19,648 nt of DNA from Spirochaeta sp. (GCA_030635565.1 DAOVYP010000004.1:1-19648), one strand, 5' to 3'. Positions 6,541 to 13,151 are shown, numbered from the stretch's first letter. The notes: a model not told the origin generated them from the sequence alone. Numbers and translations are program-made.

Positions 6541-7769
6541 TCGATATGAAAGACGCCTATAAGCTCGTGATAGATAACAGCCTGGAATTGGAAATCGAAT
6601 CCGTTCCCCTGCGGGAGGCCGCCGGACGATTTCTATCCGGGCCGGTTGTCTCACCAATTGATTCCCCCCCCTTCGACAAATCCGCCATGGACGGTTATGC
6701 GGTTACGGTTGGGGATGAAACCTCTCAATCGGCCGGGTTTGCCATTCTCGAGACCGTCGCCGCTGGGGAGGTTCCCTCGAAGAAACTTGTTCCGGGATCC
6801 TGTATTAAAATCATGACCGGCGCGATGCTGCCGGAAAACGCCGGGAAAGTCATTCGGGTGGAATACACCGATGAATCCGACGGGGTGATGCGTGTCACGG
6901 CACCCGAGCCCTATGAAAACATCATCAGACGAGGCGAGAACCTGAAGGCCGGTGATGAATTCATACAGGTAAAACGTCTCGGTCCCGGGGATATCGGCAG
7001 CCTGGCCGCTTCCGGGATACACCGGGTAAACGTACGCCGTCGGCTGAGGGTGGGCATCATCACCACCGGCTCCGAACTGAGGGAACCGGGAGAGCCCCTC
7101 GGCCCCGGCGAAATCTACAACAGCAGCGGAATCCAGCTCTCCACCCAGATTGCGGCAGCCGGCGCGCTTCCAGTTAAATATGGAATCGTTCCCGATGATG
7201 CGGACGAACATGCCGAGGCTGTTAAAACCGGCATTAAAGAGTGCGATCTGCTTCTTATGACAGGGGGTGTCTCCAAGGGTGATTTTGACTATGTACCGGA
7301 CACCCTCAGGGAAGCCGGGGTTGAAATCGTATTTCATGGGGTTAAGGTGAAACCCGGGCGCCCGACTCTCTTCGGCCGGCGGCTCAGTGCCGGGGATAGG
7401 GATAACACCTTTATTTTCGGCCTGCCGGGGAATCCGGTCTCCACTTACATTCTGTTTGAAGTGCTTGTCAAAGCGTTCATATACCGTTTAAACGGGCTGA
7501 CTTACAGACTTCCGGTAATGCAGGGGCGCCTGGCATCGGAAATCAGACGCCGGGATACCGAGCGTATGGAGTTCCGGCCGGTAAAGCTCACCGGTACCGA
7601 GGTTGATGTGCACGGCGTCGAAGCTGTCGCCGTGAGAACGATCGAACCGGTGCGCTACATGGGTTCAGCCCATCTGAATGCCCTGGTTGAGGCCGACGGC
7701 ATTGTTGTGCTCGAACCGGGATTGGATCGAATTGAGGAGGGAGTGCTCATCGATGTTAGACTCATTTGA
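6537..7769 (+). CDS. moeA: Molybdopterin molybdenumtransferase MoeA
   Basis: Product of 410 residues, normal length. MoeA inserts molybdate into adenylated molybdopterin in the cytoplasm, the last common step of Moco synthesis. Domain order: MoeA N-terminal domains (about 1-165) with PPFDKSAMDGYAV at 44-56 and IMTGAMLP at 92-99; a MoCF-binding domain (about 170-310) with GIITTGSEL (173-181), TGGVSKGDFDYV (242-253), KPGRPTLFG (272-280) and GLPGNPVS (295-302); and a C-terminal beta domain (about 320-410). The start ATG 6537 overlaps the preceding stop as ATGA; a second in-frame ATG lies at 6546. It is followed by moaA, which begins inside its last 20 bases. Confidence 0.97.
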   Translation: MIDMKDAYKLVIDNSLELEIESVPLREAAGRFLSGPVVSPIDSPPFDKSAMDGYAVTVGDETSQSAGFAILETVAAGEVPSKKLVPGSCIKIMTGAMLPENAGKVIRVEYTDESDGVMRVTAPEPYENIIRRGENLKAGDEFIQVKRLGPGDIGSLAASGIHRVNVRRRLRVGIITTGSELREPGEPLGPGEIYNSSGIQLSTQIAAAGALPVKYGIVPDDADEHAEAVKTGIKECDLLLMTGGVSKGDFDYVPDTLREAGVEIVFHGVKVKPGRPTLFGRRLSAGDRDNTFIFGLPGNPVSTYILFEVLVKAFIYRLNGLTYRLPVMQGRLASEIRRRDTERMEFRPVKLTGTEVDVHGVEAVAVRTIEPVRYMGSAHLNALVEADGIVVLEPGLDRIEEGVLIDVRLI

Positions 7770-8553
7770 CCGGGATATCCGCTATCTTCGGATATCCGTC
7801 ACTGACAAGTGCAACCTGCGATGCACCTACTGCATGCCTGAAGAGGGTGTGGCGCCGATGGCCCATTCAGACCTGCTTCGCTTTGAACAGATTGTCGAAA
7901 TTGCTCAGGACGCGGCAGAACTCGGTTTCAACAAGATCCGCCTTACCGGCGGTGAACCCCTGGTGCGAAGAGGTATTGTCGGCCTCGTGGAGATGCTTCA
8001 CGCCGTGGAGGGAGTCGAATTTCTGGCGATGACGAGTAACGGAATACTGCTGCCTGAATTCGCAGAGCCTCTCAGGTCCGCAGGGCTTGATGCCCTGAAC
8101 ATCTCCCTGGATACTCTCGATCCTGATCAATATTCTAAAATTACCCGATGCGGCAGCTTGCAGTCGGCGCTGGACGGTATCGAAGCGGCGAGGCAGGCCG
8201 GATTCGAGAAAATCAAGATCAACATGGTAGTCTCAGATGATACCGGCCCTGAAGAAATAGCCGGGATGGAGCGCTACTGCAGGGATAAGAGCCTCATACT
8301 GCAGAAAATTCATCAATACTCCCTTACCGAAGTCAAAACCGATAACCACAATTACGATCGTCCGCCCCGTTGCGGCGGTTGTGACAGGCTGCGCCTCACC
8401 AGTGACGGTTACTTCAAACCCTGCCTGCATTCCGACAGGGAAATCAAAGTGAATTTCAATGATATACGGGCATCAATTATCGAGGCGGTTCAGGTAAAAC
8501 CGATGCGCGGCGATGTCTGCAGCGACAGAGCAATGATATCGATAGGAGGTTGA
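7753..8553 (+). CDS. moaA: GTP 3',8-cyclase MoaA, short form
   Basis: Radical SAM enzyme that, with MoaC, converts GTP to cyclic pyranopterin monophosphate. The start is ATG 7753, with GAGGAGGGAG at 7734-7743 as ribosome site; the frame upstream is moeA. The product has 266 residues, against about 320-340 for typical MoaA. The N-terminal cluster motif CNLRCTYC spans 20-27 (CX3CX2C), GGEP is at 66-69, and the C-terminal cluster motif is C207-X2-C210-X13-C224. RLRLT after the second Cys pair keeps the two GTP-binding Arg residues, and the chain ends in the Gly-Gly tail (MISIGG) needed for catalysis. The missing length lies mainly between strand INMVV (156-160) and Cys207, where ordinary MoaA has the RFIE region and about 50 more residues. 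All catalytic elements remain, so it is probably active. It overlaps moeA by 17 nt. Confidence 0.92.
   Translation: MLDSFDRDIRYLRISVTDKCNLRCTYCMPEEGVAPMAHSDLLRFEQIVEIAQDAAELGFNKIRLTGGEPLVRRGIVGLVEMLHAVEGVEFLAMTSNGILLPEFAEPLRSAGLDALNISLDTLDPDQYSKITRCGSLQSALDGIEAARQAGFEKIKINMVVSDDTGPEEIAGMERYCRDKSLILQKIHQYSLTEVKTDNHNYDRPPRCGGCDRLRLTSDGYFKPCLHSDREIKVNFNDIRASIIEAVQVKPMRGDVCSDRAMISIGG
8544..8550 (+). promoter_or_regulatory. moaC ribosome binding site overlapping the codons of the MoaA Gly-Gly tail
   Basis: AGGAGGT (8544-8550), 7 nt before the moaC ATG at 8558. The same bases make up most of the final ATA GGA GGT codons of moaA, so an optimal Shine-Dalgarno and the catalytic C-terminal Gly-Gly share sequence. 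Confidence 0.85.
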
Positions 8554-8557
8554 ACGC

Positions 8558-9010
8558 ATGGATTTTTCTCATCTGGATTCCAAAGGCAGGGCCCGTATGG
8601 TGGATGTATCCGCCAAAGACATTGTTCGCCGGACGGCAATTGCCCGGGGGGAGATTCTCCTGAATTCCGAAACCATCAAGGCGATTAAGGACCGGAAGCT
8701 TCCCAAGGGTGATGTGCTGACGGTAGCCATGGTGGCCGGAATCAACGCCGCCAAGAAAACCGGGAGCGTTATTCCGCTCTGCCATCCGGTCATCCTGGAT
8801 CAGGTGGACGTGACTTTCGAAATCAGGGACGAGCGCATCATCATCGAATCGACGGCTGTCTGTGCCGGCAGGACCGGTGTTGAAATGGAAGCCTTGAGTG
8901 CCGTTTCAGGTGCGGCACTGGGAATCTATGACATGTGCAAAGCCGTCGACAAAAAAATGTCGATTTCAGACATCAGACTTGTGAAAAAACTCAAGGAGCC
9001 CATGAAATGA
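8558..9010 (+). CDS. moaC: Cyclic pyranopterin monophosphate synthase MoaC
   Basis: Product of 150 residues, typical length. MoaC rearranges the MoaA product (3',8-cyclo-GTP) to cyclic pyranopterin monophosphate in the cytoplasm, as a hexamer in known cases. Visible family motifs: LDSKGRARMVDVSAK (6-20), AGINAAKKT (60-68), PLCHP (73-77), GRTGVEMEAL (104-113) and DMCKAVDK (125-132), the last holding the conserved Asp-Lys region. The start has a near-perfect ribosome site formed by the end of moaA. The stop overlaps the following MOSC gene by 4 nt. No fused MogA or other domain is present. Confidence 0.97.
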   Translation: MDFSHLDSKGRARMVDVSAKDIVRRTAIARGEILLNSETIKAIKDRKLPKGDVLTVAMVAGINAAKKTGSVIPLCHPVILDQVDVTFEIRDERIIIESTAVCAGRTGVEMEALSAVSGAALGIYDMCKAVDKKMSISDIRLVKKLKEPMK

Positions 9011-9447
9011 ACAAGGACTTCTCCCTCGTCTCATTGAACATCTCCCTGAAGAAAGGAGAACAAAAAATTCCGGTGGACCAGGCGGAACTCAAGCCGGATC
9101 ATGGAATTGTCGACGACGCCCATGCCGGTGACTGGCATCGTCAGATATCGCTTCTGGCCGACGAGGATGTGGAAACCATGAGGGGAAACGGTATCGAACT
9201 GAATCCCGGCGATTTTGCCGAGAATATCACTACCAGAGGCGTGGATCTCAGCATGCTTCCCGTTGGAACCCGACTGTTTCTCGGCGAGACCGAAATCGAG
9301 GTCACCCAGATCGGTAAGGAATGTCACCACGGATGTGCCATTTACCAGGCCATCGGTGATTGCGTCATGCCGCGGAAGGGCATCTTCGCCAAGGTCATCA
9401 GGGGCGGAAGGATTACAAGTGAAAGTCGTTGTCATTACAGTCTCTGA
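9007..9447 (+). CDS. MOSC domain-containing protein
   Basis: Product of 146 residues consisting of a single MOSC (Moco sulfurase C-terminal) domain. Start ATG 9007 overlaps the moaC stop (ATGA). Family features are HGIVDDAHAGDWHRQISLL (32-50), GDFAENI (68-74), LPVGTRLFLGE (84-94) and GKECHHGCAIY (103-113) with Cys106 and Cys110; the first Cys of this motif is conserved in stand-alone MOSC proteins. MOSC domains are thought to bind molybdopterin or carry sulfur for sulfuration of the cofactor used by xanthine-dehydrogenase-type enzymes, and such an enzyme is encoded at the window start. Exact role here is inferred. Its 3' end overlaps the mogA-like gene by 29 nt in another frame. Confidence 0.93.
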   Translation: MNKDFSLVSLNISLKKGEQKIPVDQAELKPDHGIVDDAHAGDWHRQISLLADEDVETMRGNGIELNPGDFAENITTRGVDLSMLPVGTRLFLGETEIEVTQIGKECHHGCAIYQAIGDCVMPRKGIFAKVIRGGRITSESRCHYSL

Positions 9448-9901
9448 CCGGGCGTCCCGGGGGGAATACGAAGATCTGTCGGGGCCGGAAATTCGGCGTA
9501 TCCTCAGCGGGCATTTCGCTGATGAGCTTGAATGCCGCGCCGAAATTGTTCCTGATGAAGAGGATGAAATACTCAAAGCCCTGGATCGTGCCGCTGCCGG
9601 AGACAATCCCGCCGACGCAATAATCACCACCGGCGGTACCGGTATCGGTCCTCGCGACCTCACTCCCGATATAAGCCGAACCTGGTGTGATAAGGAACTC
9701 CCGGGAATTGCCGAGATGCTCAGGGCCGAATCCTACAAGGAAACGACTTCCGCAGTTCTGAGCCGGGGTTATGCCGGTTTGAAGGGGAGGACTCTGCTCA
9801 TCAACTTCCCCGGGTCCGTCAATGCGGTAAAGTTATGTACAAGGTTGATTCTACCGGTTCTGAACCATGCACCGGCCATGCTCTCAGGCGGGGGGCATTA
9901 A
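9419..9901 (+). CDS. MogA/MoaB-family molybdopterin adenylyltransferase
   Basis: Product of 160 residues. The start is GTG 9419 (VKVVVITVSDRAS), which matches the family N terminus; AAGGA at 9408-9412 is 6 nt upstream. The much longer upstream frame is a shadow of the MOSC gene. Motifs: ITVSDRASRGEYEDLSGP (6-23), TTGGTGIGPRDLTPD (70-84), LSRG (114-117) and a closing FPGSV (130-134). This family adenylates molybdopterin to the form MoeA uses. MogA and MoaB cannot be separated with certainty from sequence alone, so no symbol is given. It is the last gene of the molybdenum block and ends 16 nt before the convergent minus-strand gene; I see no clear terminator between them. Confidence 0.93.
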   Translation: MKVVVITVSDRASRGEYEDLSGPEIRRILSGHFADELECRAEIVPDEEDEILKALDRAAAGDNPADAIITTGGTGIGPRDLTPDISRTWCDKELPGIAEMLRAESYKETTSAVLSRGYAGLKGRTLLINFPGSVNAVKLCTRLILPVLNHAPAMLSGGGH

Positions 9902-9917
9902 CGGAATCGGCGGCGCC

Positions 9918-10235
9918 CTAATGCTTGATTTTCTCTTCCCTCCAGATCATCAGGGCCGCCATCATCCGGGGAAACCCCGCGGTGGTGGCCGTCTGGAGAA
10001 TGGCATGCTCCACCTCATCCGGAGTGCATCCGGCATTCAGTGCCTTTTCAATGTGGCTGCGCAGGGCCAGATTATACTGGCTTGCCGCGGCGATACCCAG
10101 TTTCACCAGGGCGCAGGTTTTGGCATCCAGAGGTCCGCCTTCCGAACCAAGGGCCTTGCCGAAAGCCTCATACGCATCATGGGCCTCGGTATAGGTATGA
10201 CGAAAATATTTCCAGTTTTCTTTTCGTGCTTCCAT
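9918..10235 (-). CDS. Carboxymuconolactone decarboxylase (AhpD-like) family protein lacking CXXC
   Basis: Product of 105 residues from ATG 10235, which has GGGGGA 7 nt upstream; the longer upstream frame has no ribosome site. The sequence follows the CMD fold: LDAKTCALVKLGIAAASQYNLALRSHIEKALNAGCTPDEVEHAILQTATTAGFP, with the conserved His of the helix (SHIEKAL) and the GCTPDEV turn. The CXXC pair of AhpD alkylhydroperoxidases is absent: the position before the His holds LALRS. Thiol peroxidase activity is therefore unlikely, and it is closer to the Cys-less decarboxylase-like branch of unknown substrate. It converges with the molybdenum operon and diverges from the kinase gene, with a 67-nt gap. 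No obvious link to molybdenum metabolism. Confidence 0.88.
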   Translation of the reverse strand: MEARKENWKYFRHTYTEAHDAYEAFGKALGSEGGPLDAKTCALVKLGIAAASQYNLALRSHIEKALNAGCTPDEVEHAILQTATTAGFPRMMAALMIWREEKIKH

Positions 10236-10262
10236 TAGTAATCCCCCGATCAAATATATAAA

Positions 10263-10276
10263 GTGTAGTATAACAC
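10263..10276. promoter_or_regulatory. Possible overlapping divergent -10 elements
   Basis: In the 67-nt gap between the divergent CMD-like and kinase genes, GTGTAGTATAACAC gives TATAAC on plus (10269-10274) and TATACT on minus (10267-10272). No convincing -35 boxes accompany them, so this is weak. Confidence 0.28.
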
Positions 10277-10302
10277 CCTGGAGCCTGTGATATGCTCTTA
10301 AT

Positions 10303-11361
10303 GTGAAGAAACCTTTTCGGAGTGAACAGTTTGTACTCAGGACGCATGAACTCTGGTTCGGGAAGTTATGGGTCAGGATTATCGCATCGTTAATCTCGCT
10401 CCTGATATATGCCACGGCTATCCTTTGCCTGGCTCCCGCTCTCAGAATCGCCGTCAATTATTTTGTCATCATACCCGTTATCGTCTGTTCCCTGGCTTTT
10501 GGAATCAAAGGCGGCGTCATATCGGGGGCTTTTGGACTTATATCGAACAACCTGCTTCTGATTATCATAGGGCTGCCGCAGTACATGCCGGAGAATCATC
10601 CGGTGGCTCTGATTACAGGTCTGGTGCTGGGAACCACTTTGGGAATCCTCGCCAATCACTACAGGAGTCTGGGTCGGGAAATCGTCCGGCGCCGGGAGAT
10701 AGACCTCCGGCTCAGGAATGCGCTGAAGGAACGGACTCTGCTTCTTCGTGAGGTTCATCATCGGGTCAAGAACAACCTGAACGTCATCCACAGCCTTATC
10801 GGTCTGCAATCCGGATATCTCAAAGATGCCCATTCCGTGGAATTGCTGAATGACCTCTCGCGACGTATCGGCAGCATGGCTTTCGTTCACGATCAGCTTA
10901 ACGACAAGCCTTATACCGGGGCCTTGCGGCTCAACCGGTACATCCCTTCCCTGGTGGAACACATCCTGAGTTCCCAAACCACCGGCGAAATCGATGTGAA
11001 ATTCCTTATCGATGACAATCTTCCCGAAATTACACTGTCCAGGGCCACGACTCTGGGACTTATCATCAACGAAGTTCTCATCAACTCCCTGAAGCATGCG
11101 TTTACCGACACCGGGGATCAGCGACTGCAGATTACAGCGGTTTCCGAAGGGGAGCGTATCAAAATCCGTATCAATGACAACGGATCCGGATTCAATCCTG
11201 AAACGGTGACAAAAGGTCTCGGCTCCAGCCTGATTGAAGCCCTGGTCCGACAGCTCGAAGGCGAATACGGTTATACCCTTGTTGCCGGGACCGAATTTTC
11301 ATTGGAGATTCCTGTGGCCGACGCTCCCCGGAGTATCGGTCGAATTGAATCTGAGATATGA
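10303..11361 (+). CDS. Membrane sensor histidine kinase, HisKA_2 type
   Basis: Product of 352 residues. The start is GTG 10303; a stop lies at 10288-10290, so no earlier start exists, and the ribosome site is poor. Residues about 23-118 form several membrane segments with very short loops (LWVRIIASLISLLIYATAIL, YFVIIPVIVCSLAFG, NNLLLIIIG, LITGLVLGTTLGILA), with no periplasmic sensor domain. Then comes a basic linker, the H-box EVHHRVKNNLNVIHSL (150-165), an N-box INEVLINSLKHAF (255-267), the G1 box NDNGSGF (291-297) and the G2 box GLGSSL (305-310). The kinase class is the HisKA_2 group often paired with light, stress or stand-alone regulators. No response regulator is encoded next to it, so it is an orphan here. 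Signal unknown. Confidence 0.92.
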   Translation: MKKPFRSEQFVLRTHELWFGKLWVRIIASLISLLIYATAILCLAPALRIAVNYFVIIPVIVCSLAFGIKGGVISGAFGLISNNLLLIIIGLPQYMPENHPVALITGLVLGTTLGILANHYRSLGREIVRRREIDLRLRNALKERTLLLREVHHRVKNNLNVIHSLIGLQSGYLKDAHSVELLNDLSRRIGSMAFVHDQLNDKPYTGALRLNRYIPSLVEHILSSQTTGEIDVKFLIDDNLPEITLSRATTLGLIINEVLINSLKHAFTDTGDQRLQITAVSEGERIKIRINDNGSGFNPETVTKGLGSSLIEALVRQLEGEYGYTLVAGTEFSLEIPVADAPRSIGRIESEI

Positions 11362-11389
11362 TGGTGTGATAATATAAATGATCCAAGGA

Positions 11390-11424
11390 GGTAATTTCAA
11401 AAATCCCAGATTTTTAAAATTACC
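11390..11424. other. Inverted repeat 1 of the LUD leader (16-nt arms)
   Basis: Arms 11390-11405 and 11409-11424 (GGTAATTT.AAAAATC with its complement) pair at 15 of 16 positions around a 3-nt loop CCA. AT-rich; no T-run follows, so it is not a textbook terminator, though it could end the kinase transcript. Its left arm begins within an AAGGAGG that has no start codon after it. Confidence 0.75.
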
Positions 11425-11435
11425 CAGACCTTTAG

Positions 11436-11472
11436 AAAAGTTATTTTATTATTGTATAAGAAAATAACTTTT
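11436..11472. terminator. Inverted repeat 2 of the LUD leader, possible terminator
   Basis: Perfect 12-bp stem AAAAGTTATTTT (11436-11447) / AAAATAACTTTT (11461-11472) with a 13-nt loop. A-run before and T-run after resemble a bidirectional intrinsic terminator, but the stem has only two G-C pairs, so termination would be weak. A protein-binding site or mobile-element end is an alternative. Confidence 0.4.
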
Positions 11473-11485
11473 CGGCCCCATACTT

Positions 11486-11521
11486 GAGGATCTTTCAGAA
11501 TGGTAATTATGAAAGATCCTC
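11486..11521. promoter_or_regulatory. Inverted repeat 3 directly before the LUD ribosome site
   Basis: Perfect 12-bp stem GAGGATCTTTCA (11486-11497) / TGAAAGATCCTC (11510-11521) with a 12-nt loop. It ends 1-2 nt before CAAGGAG (11522-11528), the ribosome site of the LUD gene, so it could be an operator or a leader hairpin affecting translation. Confidence 0.6.
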
Positions 11522-11534
11522 CAAGGAGATTATC

Positions 11535-12188
11535 ATGGACGAATCGGTAACGACTTATGGACGAATCAAACTCGATAAAGTACGGAAGGCGCTGGAAGAG
11601 AATCGCTTCGAGGCCTATGTTGCCGAAAGTACCGATGAGGCCGGTAAACTGGTTCTGAAGACTATCATCCCCTCATTGGGGGGCGGTGTCGTCTCATGGG
11701 GCGGTTCGCTGACGCTGAATGAATGCGGTATCAAGAAATGGTTTTTCGAAAGCCGGGATTGGGACGTTATCGATACCGGTGAGAAGGGACTCGATGCCGC
11801 CGGGAAACTCGAATATCGGAGGCAGGCTCTTTTATCGGATTTGTATTTTCTGGGTGCCAACGCCGTTACCGAAGACGGAGTGCTGGTGAACCTGGACATG
11901 ATCGGGAACCGCGTTGCGGCCCTCACGTTCGGACCGAAAAAAGTCGTTGTACTTGTCGGCCGAAACAAAATCTGTGCGGATCTTTTTTCTGCCATGGAAC
12001 GGGTGAAGGAATATGCCTCGCCGGCCAACTGTATGAGGCTGAACATGAAAACTCCCTGTATCAAGAGCGCATCATGTCTCGAATGTTCCACGGACGACCG
12101 GATCTGCAATTACTGGACCATTACCGAGAAATCCTTCCCCCCCCGGCGAACGACGGTAGTGCTTATCAATGAGGATCTGGGCCTGTAG
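11535..12188 (+). CDS. LUD-domain protein (LutC/YkgG-like, DUF162)
   Basis: Product of 217 residues from ATG 11535, chosen for AAGGAG at 11523-11528 with 6-nt spacing; a longer in-frame start at 11484 would place coding sequence through a hairpin. The protein shows the LUD pattern: GGGVVSWGGSLTLNECGI, the strand-turn FLGANAVTEDGVLVNLDMIGNRVAALTFGPKKVVVLVGRNKI, and the Cys-rich C-terminal segment TPCIKSASCLECSTDDRICNYW. LUD proteins occur with LutA/LutB in lactate oxidation, but many stand alone with unknown function. No lutA or lutB is nearby, so lactate use should not be assumed. The leader has three strong inverted repeats. It converges with the RNA-ligase gene across a 169-base gap. Confidence 0.9.
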   Translation: MDESVTTYGRIKLDKVRKALEENRFEAYVAESTDEAGKLVLKTIIPSLGGGVVSWGGSLTLNECGIKKWFFESRDWDVIDTGEKGLDAAGKLEYRRQALLSDLYFLGANAVTEDGVLVNLDMIGNRVAALTFGPKKVVVLVGRNKICADLFSAMERVKEYASPANCMRLNMKTPCIKSASCLECSTDDRICNYWTITEKSFPPRRTTVVLINEDLGL

Positions 12189-12227
12189 TGTGATGTCCTG
12201 TAATTACCTCTGTATATAAGCATCACG

Positions 12228-12336
12228 TTCCGGGAGCAGGACTGTTCGGGAGCATTGCGAATAAGCCATTTCATGCTCCGTTCCGACGAACTTCCGGCAG
12301 CTTTTCTCCATACTCCCGAACAGTCCCATTCCGGGA
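12228..12336. repeat. MITE-like or terminator-like inverted-repeat element flanked by 8-bp direct repeats
   Basis: This fills most of the gap between the convergent LUD and RNA-ligase genes. Perfect 14-bp inverted repeats GGACTGTTCGGGAG (12239-12252) and CTCCCGAACAGTCC (12313-12326) enclose 60 bases, which hold a 7-bp stem GGAGCAT/ATGCTCC (12249-12255 with 12273-12279) competing with the left arm, and a small GTTC-CGAC-GAAC hairpin (12280-12291). The block is flanked by direct repeats TTCCGGGA (12228-12235 and 12329-12336). Flanking duplications plus near-terminal inverted repeats resemble a miniature inverted-repeat element; a bidirectional terminator is also possible, though no T-tract follows. 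Confidence 0.65.
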
Positions 12337-12357
12337 TACCACACAAACGGGCTTACC

Positions 12358-13122
12358 TCAATCAAATTTCTCCTGCTCTTCGATTTCATCACGTCCTGTT
12401 TGTGAGTAATCGAATATCTCAATCTTGTCGGAGATATACCAGTCAAACATATCTCTCCGTAATTTTGCCCGCCAGATTTTTCCCTCTGCCTGGCGTTTGA
12501 GATTATAGAACACGGCTCCTTCTGCCATGACTTTATCCGTTAATCCTAATTTTGAGGCTCTTTTTGTGTAATACCTGGAATAGAGCCAATCTTTGAACCA
12601 GCTGCTCCAGTTATCAAAGTTTCTTTCGTGTTCATCAAATGATTTGAACCTGAGACGATCTATTGCCGTTAAGAATGGATACCATTCATGCATATCGAGT
12701 TTATAAGGATTGCCCTGCAGTTTTGGACCAATCAGTTCACCGGCCTGTTCACCATCAGGTTTTATCAGTCCCTTGCCGGCCGACATAAGAACACCTTCGA
12801 CAATAAAGGTCTTTCCCTTGATTATCTGCAGTGGGTCTATGACATTCTTCCTGTTCTGAATTTTGACGAGCCTGCCGCCTTCAGTAAGTATTTTCACATT
12901 GGACCCATCAAGTTTCTCAACGGCAAATGTCTCAGGATCATCAAAAACCCATTCATATCCCGGATTAATTTTATCGACGACAAGGTAGGCCTCCGGAGAC
13001 CGCAGCCCCAGACTGGAGCCATGCTTTTTCCAATCATCTCTGTTTACCTTGAAAGTCTGCCGTATGAAGGGACAATAAATTTTTGGAAAATCTGTAAGAT
13101 TACCATATTCAACAATATCCAT
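12358..13122 (-). CDS. RNA ligase (nucleotidyltransferase) family protein
   Basis: Product of 254 residues. Start ATG 13122 is preferred: GGGAG lies 5 nt upstream, while the in-frame GTG at 13128 is immediately against it. Covalent nucleotidyltransferase motifs: motif I EKLDGSN with the adenylated Lys at 70, IVEGVLM (107-113), GELIGPKLQGNPY (128-140) like the GEL.G.iQ segment of T4 Rnl2-type ligases, motif IV AEGAVFY (200-206) and motif V KIWRAK (215-220). It probably seals or caps RNA ends with ATP; repair of cleaved tRNA or rRNA is a common role, but the substrate here is unknown. It is clearly more AT-rich than pbpC and the molybdenum genes and borders an inverted-repeat element, so it may be acquired. 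It starts 29 nt after the pbpC stop on the same strand and may be cotranscribed. No partner kinase or phosphatase is seen. Confidence 0.85.
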   Translation of the reverse strand: MDIVEYGNLTDFPKIYCPFIRQTFKVNRDDWKKHGSSLGLRSPEAYLVVDKINPGYEWVFDDPETFAVEKLDGSNVKILTEGGRLVKIQNRKNVIDPLQIIKGKTFIVEGVLMSAGKGLIKPDGEQAGELIGPKLQGNPYKLDMHEWYPFLTAIDRLRFKSFDEHERNFDNWSSWFKDWLYSRYYTKRASKLGLTDKVMAEGAVFYNLKRQAEGKIWRAKLRRDMFDWYISDKIEIFDYSQTGRDEIEEQEKFD

Positions 13123-13151
13123 ATTCACTCCCGGGGGTATGTTACCATTTA

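Larger units (their letters stand above)
11382..11528. repeat. 9-bp direct repeats bracketing the three hairpins
   Basis: TCCAAGGAG occurs at 11382-11390 and again at 11520-11528, enclosing 129 bases that contain all three inverted repeats. This could be a target-site duplication around a small insertion that split an old ribosome site from its gene, or a chance repeat of a Shine-Dalgarno sequence. Confidence 0.45.

Noticed and set aside
6651..7337. 228-residue minus-strand open frame
   Set aside because: Antisense shadow of moeA; no recognisable protein features.
9031..9663. 210-residue minus-strand open frame across the MOSC/MogA overlap
   Set aside because: Antisense shadow; low-complexity Ser/Arg-rich start typical of reverse reading of GC-rich genes.
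10390..11097. 235-residue minus-strand open frame
   Set aside because: Antisense shadow of the histidine kinase.
12110..12346. 78-residue minus-strand open frame through the inverted-repeat element
   Set aside because: No ribosome site or recognisable motifs; it overlaps the end of the LUD gene and the palindromic block.
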